A stretch of DNA of 13,472 nt from Clostridiaceae bacterium (GTDB lineage: Bacteria; Bacillota; Clostridia; Oscillospirales; Acutalibacteraceae): the NCBI GenBank assembly GCA_904502215.1, contig CAJGDQ010000017.1:1-13472 (forward strand), written 5' to 3'. Position numbers and translations under genes: made by a program. Numbering within the stretch: the stretch's first letter is position 1; every line of letters begins with the position of its first letter. The notes below the pieces were generated by a model. The model worked only from the letters and a program-made list of their open reading frames with translations. It was not told the DNA's origin and searched no databases. This document shows, one piece after another, positions 8,516 through 13,472 of the stretch.

Positions 8516-8544
8516 TCATAATCCTCTCTTTAAATGAATACTAT
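8516..8544 (+). promoter_or_regulatory. Candidate sigma-E (sporulation) promoter for the sipL-like gene
   Basis: TCATAAT (8516-8522) matches 6 of 7 positions of the B. subtilis sigma-E -35 consensus KMATATT. After 14 bases AATACTAT (8537-8544) matches 6 of 8 of the -10 consensus CATACAHT. Transcription would begin near 8551, about 30 bases before the ATG. sipL of Clostridioides difficile is a sigma-E regulon gene, which fits. A sigma-A reading (TTGTCA 8513-8518, 18 bases, AATACT) is also possible but has a weaker -10. Confidence 0.5.
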
Positions 8545-8575
8545 TTAAACATAAGTATTCGTGCAAAGAGAGGAT
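8521..8575 (+). promoter_or_regulatory. Nested inverted repeat enclosing the RBS of the sipL-like gene
   Basis: ATCCTCTCTTT (8521-8531) is perfectly complementary to AAAGAGAGGAT (8565-8575). Inside it GAATACT (8536-8542) pairs with AGTATTC (8554-8560), with a 4x4 internal loop and an 11-nt apical loop. The 3' outer arm contains AGAGAGGA (8567-8574), the Shine-Dalgarno sequence of the gene starting at 8582. Five T residues (8577-8581) follow one base after the stem, so the same hairpin could act as a weak terminator for the ABC operon. Either role would restrict read-through expression. Confidence 0.6.
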
Positions 8576-8581
8576 ATTTTT

Positions 8582-10114
8582 ATGGAACAAAAGTGTTTAA
8601 AGACAAGCGTTTATTTTAATGATACCGTGTTTAACGATTCATTGGAGCAGGCGATAGATGTTGATTTTTCGCTTCCTGATTTTTGCCCTGATATTTCGAA
8701 GATTTTTAAATGTCAGGCAGAGCCCAGAATCGCCTCAAAGAGTATAAACGGTCGAACAATAACTATTGAGGGTGTTGTTCAAATAACCTTAATTTATTGC
8801 GATAAAAACGGTAAGCTTTGCTCTTATGAATATCAGTATCCATTTTCTAAATCTTGTGAAATGCAACAGGAATGTCAAAATGCAAATATTTGCTGTAAAG
8901 CCAGGAAGGAATATATCAATTGCCGTGCCGTAACGGGCAGAAAGGTTGATATTCACGGCGCTATTTCAATTTCGGTTAAGGTTTTCAAGAGAAAATGCTG
9001 TGATATAGTTTCGGATTTTGATGATGAGGCGGTTGAGCTTAAAAGAGGAATAGCAAATGCAACTGTGCCTATGGGATATGCCGAGAAGTATTTACTAATT
9101 GAAGATGAAATTAGAATAGGTCAAAGCCAACCTCCTGTTTGCAACATATTAAGATACGAGGCAAATACCTGTGTTAAGGAAACCAAGGTTATAAATGATA
9201 AAGCAGTTGTTAAGGGTGAAATGTCGGTTAGTATTATTTATTGTGCCGAAAATATAGCACAGCCCCAATGCGTTAAATCAATCATTCCTTTCAGCCAAAT
9301 TGTTGATGTTGAGGGAATAACCGATACCTGCAAATGCGATACAAAATCAAGTGTTTGCTCTCTTGAAATAAAGCCTCGGGTTTCATCTACAGGGGAAGCT
9401 AAAAGCTTTTCGATTAACGCAAAGGTATTGCTTAGCTGCGAGGGTTATTGCTCTAATGAAGTTGCGGTAATTTTAGATGCTTATTCCAGAAAATATAAGG
9501 CTGAAATTAAGAAAAACAATATTAATTTTGAAAGAATAACCCATAATATTTGCGAAAATTTTAATTGCAAAAAGAGTATTGAATTAGAAAACGATATTGT
9601 TTCGGTTGTTGATATTTGGAGTAATGTTCAGTCAGCTAACTGCAAATTTGAGGAAGACCATATGGCAATTTACGGAACACTAATGGTTGGTATGATAGTT
9701 TGCGATGAAAATGATACCTCGGTTTTCTATGAAAAGCCGATAGACTTCGAATTTAAATGCCCTATAAAACTGGAATTAGGTGTTCCGCACTGCGACCCAA
9801 AGCTCGAAATAGTTTCCTGTTCTTATACTATAACTTCCTCAAATTGCATTGAGGTGCGGGTTGAAATTGCAACAAATACAGCCGTTTATGAGCGGAAAAA
9901 TATAGGGCTTATTTCGGATATGATGCTTGATGAAAATGCTCCCCTTGAAAGAAATAGAAGAGAAGCCTTGAAGGTTTATTTTGCTGAGGAAAACGATAAT
10001 GTTTGGGATATTGCAAGGGATAATAATGCAAGTGTTGATGAAATAATGCAAATTAATGGATTGAGCGAAGATACCTTTAAGTCTCGTAAAATGATTTTAA
10101 TTCCTATCATATAA
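8582..10114 (+). CDS. sipL: SipL-like spore coat morphogenetic protein (SPOCS/DUF3794 repeats with C-terminal LysM)
   Basis: 510 residues without signal peptide or membrane segment. The architecture is repeated SPOCS (DUF3794) beta-rich modules with a C-terminal LysM domain at about 464-508 (core VWDIARDNNASVDEIMQING). The modules lie roughly at residues 25-110, 170-270 and 330-440. This matches C. difficile SipL, the functional counterpart of B. subtilis SpoVID, in which LysM contacts SpoIVA and tethers the coat to the forespore; that role is inferred by family. About 29 cysteines, many in SPOCS modules, is striking. The start at 8582 follows AGAGAGGA (8567-8574) by 7 bases; an in-frame GTG at 8561 lies upstream of that RBS and is rejected. 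The gene is flanked by its own promoter-like element and terminator, so it is likely monocistronic during sporulation. The exact ortholog is less certain than the domain order. Confidence 0.8.
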   Translation: MEQKCLKTSVYFNDTVFNDSLEQAIDVDFSLPDFCPDISKIFKCQAEPRIASKSINGRTITIEGVVQITLIYCDKNGKLCSYEYQYPFSKSCEMQQECQNANICCKARKEYINCRAVTGRKVDIHGAISISVKVFKRKCCDIVSDFDDEAVELKRGIANATVPMGYAEKYLLIEDEIRIGQSQPPVCNILRYEANTCVKETKVINDKAVVKGEMSVSIIYCAENIAQPQCVKSIIPFSQIVDVEGITDTCKCDTKSSVCSLEIKPRVSSTGEAKSFSINAKVLLSCEGYCSNEVAVILDAYSRKYKAEIKKNNINFERITHNICENFNCKKSIELENDIVSVVDIWSNVQSANCKFEEDHMAIYGTLMVGMIVCDENDTSVFYEKPIDFEFKCPIKLELGVPHCDPKLEIVSCSYTITSSNCIEVRVEIATNTAVYERKNIGLISDMMLDENAPLERNRREALKVYFAEENDNVWDIARDNNASVDEIMQINGLSEDTFKSRKMILIPII

Positions 10115-10145
10115 AGAAAACGAGCCATTTGGCTCGTTTTCTTTT
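10113..10145 (+). terminator. Intrinsic terminator after the sipL-like gene
   Basis: A 14-bp perfect stem, 10113-10126 with 10131-10144, centred on CGAGCC/GGCTCG with an ATTT loop. The A-rich 5' arm and T-rich 3' arm make it potentially bidirectional. It overlaps the last two bases of the sipL-like stop codon. Confidence 0.92.
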
Positions 10146-10168
10146 GTTCATAATTTGTTAAAAAAGTA

Positions 10169-10197
10169 TTGTAAAATTTGTCGAAATATGTTATTAT
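10169..10197 (+). promoter_or_regulatory. Probable sigma-A promoter of the E2-like gene
   Basis: TTGTAA (10169-10174), 17 bases, TATTAT (10192-10197). An overlapping alternative -10 is TATACT (10195-10200). It lies between the terminator at 10113-10145 and the next RBS, where a promoter is required. A small GCCG-ATTG-CGGC stem (10214-10225) sits in the leader just before the RBS. Confidence 0.5.
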
Positions 10198-10243
10198 ACT
10201 TTTGATGTTTTATGCCGATTGCGGCGGATAAGGAGATATATAT

Positions 10244-11089
10244 ATGAGAGCAGACGGAAAGAAAGTCAAAAATGTTGACCCAATGTATCTAATCGCCCCT
10301 TATATAATGAATAAACGTGTTGACTCAATGAATATGACAACTATAGATATTCCTCATGAGCCAATTCAAAAATATATCAACAAAAAACGCAAAGAGGGAA
10401 TAAATATCAGCCATATGGCTCTTATTATTGCGGCTTATGTTAAAACTATGTCCCAATATCCTGAGCTTAATCGTTTTGTTGTTAATAAGAGAGTTTATCA
10501 AAGAAATGAAATCGCAGTTGGTATGGTAGTGCTTCAGTCGCTTGAAAGCCATGAGGGCACAATGTCCAAAATGTATTTCAATGAAAATGATGATATTTTC
10601 GCAGTTAATGATAAAATTAATAAATATGTTGCTGAAAATCGTGAAGCTCCCGAAAACAACGGAACTGAAAAAATTATGAAATTTTTGCTCTCGGTTCCCG
10701 GTCTTTTGCCGGTTGGTGTTAGCATTTTGAAGTTTTTAGACCGTCATGGTTTGCTTCCAAAGGCAATCATTGATATGTCACCCTTCCATATGAGTTTTGG
10801 CATTACTAATTTAGCTTCTATTAGAACAAACCATATTTATCATCATTGCTATGAGTTTGGAACAACAAGTGTATTCCTAGCTATGGGTAACACTCGAGAG
10901 GTTGCAAAACGCAAGGGCGGAGAAATTGTTTTTGAAAAGTGCATCCCCATTGGCGTTACTATGGATGAGCGTATTTGCTCAGGCTCATATTTTGCAACTG
11001 CTTTCAGAGCTTTGAAAAAATATCTTGCAAATCCCGAGCTTTTAGAAGCACAAAAAGAAATGGAAGAAAAAATATTAGAAACAGTGTAA
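10244..11089 (+). CDS. Stand-alone 2-oxoacid dehydrogenase E2 / chloramphenicol-acetyltransferase-fold protein, catalytic motif degenerate
   Basis: 281 residues that resemble only the acyltransferase core of dihydrolipoamide acyltransferases. There is no lipoyl domain, no peripheral-subunit-binding domain, and no E1 or E3 gene nearby. SPFHMSFGITNLAS and the C-terminal helix FRALKKYLANPELL are E2-like. The usual active-site motif DHRxxDG is here DERICSG (residues 241-247), so the catalytic His is Glu242 and the Asp is Ser246. Related stand-alone proteins in Clostridia, as I recall them, carry DERICDG, so loss of the His is probably a family trait and the Ser a further change. A bona fide acyltransferase reaction is therefore doubtful and the function is unknown. 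RBS AAGGAG (10230-10235) lies 8 bases before the ATG. Promoters on both sides suggest it is monocistronic. Confidence 0.75.
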   Translation: MRADGKKVKNVDPMYLIAPYIMNKRVDSMNMTTIDIPHEPIQKYINKKRKEGINISHMALIIAAYVKTMSQYPELNRFVVNKRVYQRNEIAVGMVVLQSLESHEGTMSKMYFNENDDIFAVNDKINKYVAENREAPENNGTEKIMKFLLSVPGLLPVGVSILKFLDRHGLLPKAIIDMSPFHMSFGITNLASIRTNHIYHHCYEFGTTSVFLAMGNTREVAKRKGGEIVFEKCIPIGVTMDERICSGSYFATAFRALKKYLANPELLEAQKEMEEKILETV

Positions 11090-11096
11090 AATTCTC

Positions 11097-11125
11097 TTGA
11101 TTTTATAGGTGTTTTGGTATAAAAT
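11097..11125 (+). promoter_or_regulatory. Promoter of fba
   Basis: TTGATT (11097-11102), 17 bases, TAAAAT (11120-11125). The overlapping extended -10 TGG-TATAAA (11115-11123) with a shorter spacer is an equally good reading. The predicted leader is about 30 nt and ends in the strong RBS GGAGG (11147-11151). No terminator separates the previous stop (11089) from this promoter, so some read-through from the E2-like gene is possible. Confidence 0.6.
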
Positions 11126-11160
11126 ATTTAAGATAAAAATATTCTTGGAGGAATTTATAA

Positions 11161-12024
11161 ATGTTAGTTTCAGCAAAAGAAATGCTTAACAAAGCAAAAG
11201 CAGGTAAGTATGCAGTTGGTCAGTTCAATATCAACAATCTTGAGTGGACCAAGGCTATCCTTTTAACCGCTCAAGAGCTCAATAGCCCTGTTATCCTTGG
11301 CGTTAGTGAGGGTGCAGGAAAATATATGTGCGGTTATACTACCATCGTTGGTATGGTTAACGGTATGATTAACGAGCTTGGAATAACTGTTCCTGTTGCT
11401 CTTCACCTTGACCATGGTAGCTATGAGCATGCTAAGAAGTGCATCGAAGCAGGATTTTCTTCTGTTATGTTTGATGGTTCTCATTATCCGATTGAGGAAA
11501 ATATTGAGAAAACCAAGGAGCTCGTTGCTATTTGCGAGAGCAAGGGTCTTTCTATCGAGGCTGAGGTTGGTTCTATCGGCGGCGAGGAAGACGGTGTTGT
11601 TGGCGCAGGCGAGGTAGCTGACCCCAAGGAGTGCAAAATGATTGCTGATTTAGGTGTTACTATGTTGGCTGCAGGTATCGGTAATATTCATGGTAAATAT
11701 CCTGCTGATTGGGCTGGTCTTCGTTTCGATGCTCTTGATGCAATTCAGCAGTTAACAGGTGATATGCCCTTAGTTCTTCACGGCGGCACAGGTATCCCTG
11801 CTGAAATGATTAAAAAGGCAATTTCTTTGGGCGTTTCAAAAATCAATGTTAATACTGAGTGTCAGTTAGCATTTGCTGAGGCTACCCGTAAATATATCGA
11901 AGCAGGTAAAGACCTTGTTGGTAAGGGCTTCGACCCGAGAAAAGTTCTTGCTGATGGTGTTGAAGCTATTAAGGCTACTGTTAAAGAAAAAATGGAACTT
12001 TTCGGTTCTGTTGGCAAGGCTTAA
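11161..12024 (+). CDS. fba: Class II fructose-1,6-bisphosphate aldolase
   Basis: Zinc-dependent glycolytic and gluconeogenic aldolase that cleaves fructose-1,6-bisphosphate to DHAP and glyceraldehyde-3-phosphate; cytoplasmic. 287 residues, the short Bacillus FbaA-type form. Seen are GQFNINNLEW near residues 20-29, HLDHG (82-86) with catalytic Asp84 and zinc ligand His85, EAEVGSIGGEED from residue 133, His177 in GNIHGKY, and His207 in LHGGTGIP, completing the metal site. INVNTE (near 229-234) binds substrate phosphate. Tagatose-bisphosphate and other ketose-bisphosphate aldolases share this fold; the generic context and Bacillus-like sequence favour FBP aldolase. GGAGG (11147-11151) lies 9 bases before the ATG. 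It has its own promoter and ends in a strong bidirectional terminator. Confidence 0.95.
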   Translation: MLVSAKEMLNKAKAGKYAVGQFNINNLEWTKAILLTAQELNSPVILGVSEGAGKYMCGYTTIVGMVNGMINELGITVPVALHLDHGSYEHAKKCIEAGFSSVMFDGSHYPIEENIEKTKELVAICESKGLSIEAEVGSIGGEEDGVVGAGEVADPKECKMIADLGVTMLAAGIGNIHGKYPADWAGLRFDALDAIQQLTGDMPLVLHGGTGIPAEMIKKAISLGVSKINVNTECQLAFAEATRKYIEAGKDLVGKGFDPRKVLADGVEAIKATVKEKMELFGSVGKA

Positions 12025-12028
12025 ATTT

Positions 12029-12067
12029 AAAAAAAATTAATGCGCCCGAAAGGGCGCATTTTTATTT
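12029..12067. terminator. Bidirectional terminator between fba and dpaB
   Basis: A 9-bp perfect stem, AATGCGCCC (12039-12047) with GGGCGCATT (12052-12060), and a GAAA loop. It is followed by TTTATTTT on the + strand and, read on the - strand, by a T-tract formed by the eight A residues at 12029-12036. It serves the convergent fba and dpaAB units; the dpaB stop lies inside its + strand T-tract. Confidence 0.95.
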
Positions 12068-12634
12068 TATAACAGGTTGTATTTGAATGCCCTTTAGAGC
12101 AAGTTCAATGGTTTCGGGAATTAAGGTGAAATCGCTGATTAGGGAGTTGTTTTTTGAAAACGGGTCATCCTGAGCATAGGGAACAAAATAGATGTTTTTC
12201 GTATTATGAAGAAGACCTATATTTTTGGCAGATGCACCTAACGCATCATTGGTTGCAATACATAAAATTACAGGTTTATTGTTGCGAAGATGAGCCTTAA
12301 CAGCCATTGTGACGGGGGTATCTGTAATTCCTAAGGCAATTTTTGAAAGGGTGTTTCCTGTGCAAGGAGAAACAATCAAAGCATCCAGTAAATTTTTAGG
12401 TCCTATTGGTTCGGCAGCGTCAATAGTGTGGATAATCTTATCTTTGCAAATTTCTTCTGTTTCTTTTATAAAATCTTCGGCTTTTCCGAATCTGGTATCG
12501 GTTGTATAAACTATGTTTGACATTATAGGTTTTATTTTTATATTATATTCAGCTAAATTTTTCAAGGCATTCATTGAAGCGCTAAGGGTGCAAAAAGAAC
12601 CGCAAAAGGCGTATCCTAAAGTTATATTTTCCAA
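12062..12634 (-). CDS. dpaB: Dipicolinate synthase subunit B
   Basis: Flavoprotein-fold subunit (SpoVFB) of dipicolinate synthase, which with DpaA makes dipicolinic acid in the mother cell from a lysine-pathway intermediate; DPA is then loaded into the forespore core. Seen are GYAFCGSFCT at the N terminus, TDTRFGKAEDF, AEPIGPKNLLD, SPCTGNTLSK, DTPVTMAVKAHLRN, TNDALG and PYAQDDPFSKNNS, closely matching the B. subtilis SpoVFB I recall. The start is set at a TTG (12634) because GAGGTGA (12646-12640) lies 5 bases upstream; the GTG at 12643 is embedded in that RBS and would add only three residues. The result is about 190 residues against about 200 in B. subtilis. The gene follows dpaA almost directly, with the RBS overlapping the dpaA stop. 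Confidence 0.94.
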   Translation of the reverse strand: MENITLGYAFCGSFCTLSASMNALKNLAEYNIKIKPIMSNIVYTTDTRFGKAEDFIKETEEICKDKIIHTIDAAEPIGPKNLLDALIVSPCTGNTLSKIALGITDTPVTMAVKAHLRNNKPVILCIATNDALGASAKNIGLLHNTKNIYFVPYAQDDPFSKNNSLISDFTLIPETIELALKGIQIQPVIK

Positions 12635-12639
12635 GTTTC

Positions 12640-12646
12640 TCACCTC
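12640..12646 (-). promoter_or_regulatory. RBS that decides the dpaB start
   Basis: On the - strand GAGGTGA overlaps the last base of the dpaA TAG stop and is followed by GAAAC and then TTG. The GTG inside it has no properly spaced RBS of its own, which favours the TTG start at 12634. Confidence 0.6.
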
Positions 12647-13446
12647 TAATTATATGTGTTAATTACTGTTGTTATTGTGTTGCATAGAATATCCGCAGCA
12701 GTTTTAGGGGCAATAATTCCGGGAAGCCCCGGTGCTTTTAGCGCCTTTTTTCCAAAGCTTTTAGCGGCCTCAAGATTAAAACCACCCTTGCTTGAAAGGT
12801 CAACTAAAAGTGTTGCTGAGGAATCCTTAATCGCGCTATCTTCCAAAACAGTAACATCAACCGTGCTAAAAATTATATCAAACGAAAGTTCAGTTTGATT
12901 TAATTGCTCGGTATGTATGAAACTAAAACCTAAGGCAGATAACATAGCAAAATCTGAGGGCTTCCTTGCGCTAACGGTAACATTTGCACCAAGAGATTTT
13001 AGCCTATTGGCAAGAATTTTTCCAACCCTGCCATAACCTATAACCAAAATCTTGCTTTGCCAAAGGCAAAATGGAGTATTCTCAATGGCGATTTTTATAG
13101 CTCCCTCGGCAGTTGGAATAGCGTTTAAAAGGGCATAGCTATCAAGAGCGCCGTAATCTATGCATTTTTTATTTTGGAAATTATAGTTGCAGCATAAAAC
13201 CAATTGTTCTGAGCTTATTTGATTTGCTATTTCTTCCAATGAAATTTTTTTATCGGTTAAGGGAGTGAAAACAGTTTTTGAATCCTTAGTAGTTGGAACA
13301 GGGAAGAGAATTACTTCGGAAGTTGAGATATTTGCAAAATCATCTTCATATAGCCCCAAGGTATCAACCGAGTATCCCTCCTTAATCAAGGCTTTTTTTA
13401 CCATTTTTAAGCGGTTATCTCCGCCAATAATTGTTATCTTTTTCAT
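12646..13446 (-). CDS. dpaA: Dipicolinate synthase subunit A
   Basis: Dehydrogenase-like subunit (SpoVFA) of dipicolinate synthase, acting in the mother cell during sporulation. 266 residues, somewhat shorter than the roughly 297 of B. subtilis. The N-terminal domain begins MKKITIIGGDNR and contains the NAIPTAEGAIKIAIENT segment (108-124). A central Rossmann nucleotide-binding motif is VIGYGRVG (135-142, GxGxxG). The C-terminal family motif is KAPGLPGIIAPKTAA. The ATG at 13446 is preceded by AGGTG (13461-13457) at 10 bases. Its promoter lies beyond the window edge, so regulation (sigma-K in B. subtilis) cannot be read here. The stop overlaps the dpaB RBS, so the subunits are coupled. This pair is the best evidence that the organism forms spores by the DpaAB route and not by the EtfA-dependent route of some clostridia. 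Confidence 0.94.
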   Translation of the reverse strand: MKKITIIGGDNRLKMVKKALIKEGYSVDTLGLYEDDFANISTSEVILFPVPTTKDSKTVFTPLTDKKISLEEIANQISSEQLVLCCNYNFQNKKCIDYGALDSYALLNAIPTAEGAIKIAIENTPFCLWQSKILVIGYGRVGKILANRLKSLGANVTVSARKPSDFAMLSALGFSFIHTEQLNQTELSFDIIFSTVDVTVLEDSAIKDSSATLLVDLSSKGGFNLEAAKSFGKKALKAPGLPGIIAPKTAADILCNTITTVINTYN

Positions 13447-13472
13447 AAAAAATCAGCACCTAACTGTATATA

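Noticed and set aside
8536..8560. Inner palindrome GAATACT...AGTATTC read as a repressor operator
   Set aside because: Possible, but it is more simply explained as part of the nested RNA hairpin; no regulator gene is adjacent.
10214..10225. GCCG-ATTG-CGGC mini-hairpin in the leader of the E2-like gene as a regulatory element
   Set aside because: Only 4 bp and leaves the RBS free; could easily arise by chance.
13447..13472. TATACAG-like sequence upstream of dpaA resembling a sigma-K -10 element
   Set aside because: Poor match to CATAnnnTA, and the -35 region lies outside the window.

Overview
The window comes from an AT-rich, endospore-forming member of the Clostridia (Firmicutes). The evidence is a dipicolinate synthase pair (dpaA, dpaB), a SipL-like SPOCS/LysM spore-coat morphogenetic protein, strong AGGAGG-type ribosome binding sites, tightly packed operons and Clostridia-style heterodimeric ABC exporter subunits. 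The species cannot be named from the sequence. There is no sign of phage, insertion sequence, CRISPR, tRNA or rRNA, and no gene-free stretch reaches 300 bases.

Layout on the + strand. Bases 1-1834 hold the end of an arginine operon: argD, cut by the window edge, then argF, closed by an intrinsic terminator. Two bases after its T-tract a near-consensus sigma-A promoter begins. It drives a tightly packed unit, proB-proA-proC followed by the two halves of a heterodimeric ABC exporter (1975-8510). Its junctions are overlapping or RBS-in-stop-codon arrangements, which implies co-transcription and translational coupling. Next is a lone SipL-like gene (8582-10114) with its own terminator, a stand-alone E2/CAT-fold protein (10244-11089), and class II fructose-bisphosphate aldolase fba (11161-12024). 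On the - strand, dpaA-dpaB (13446-12062) converge on fba, and both sides share a bidirectional terminator with a GAAA loop.

How the genes relate. argD/argF and proB/proA/proC are the arginine and proline branches from glutamate. The two ABC subunits have complementary NBD defects: one lacks the Walker B glutamate and the switch histidine, the other has an altered signature motif. Together they would make one competent and one degenerate ATP site, as in TM287/288-type exporters; the substrate is unknown. sipL-like and dpaAB act in the mother cell during sporulation (coat attachment and DPA synthesis).

The most interesting unexplained structure is at 8516-8581. An 11-bp perfect inverted repeat enclosing a 7-bp one places the sipL-like Shine-Dalgarno sequence in the 3' arm of a hairpin. 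A sigma-E-like promoter overlaps the 5' arm. Read-through mRNA from the ABC operon would therefore have a masked RBS, while mRNA started at the sporulation promoter would lack the masking arm. This is a testable inference.
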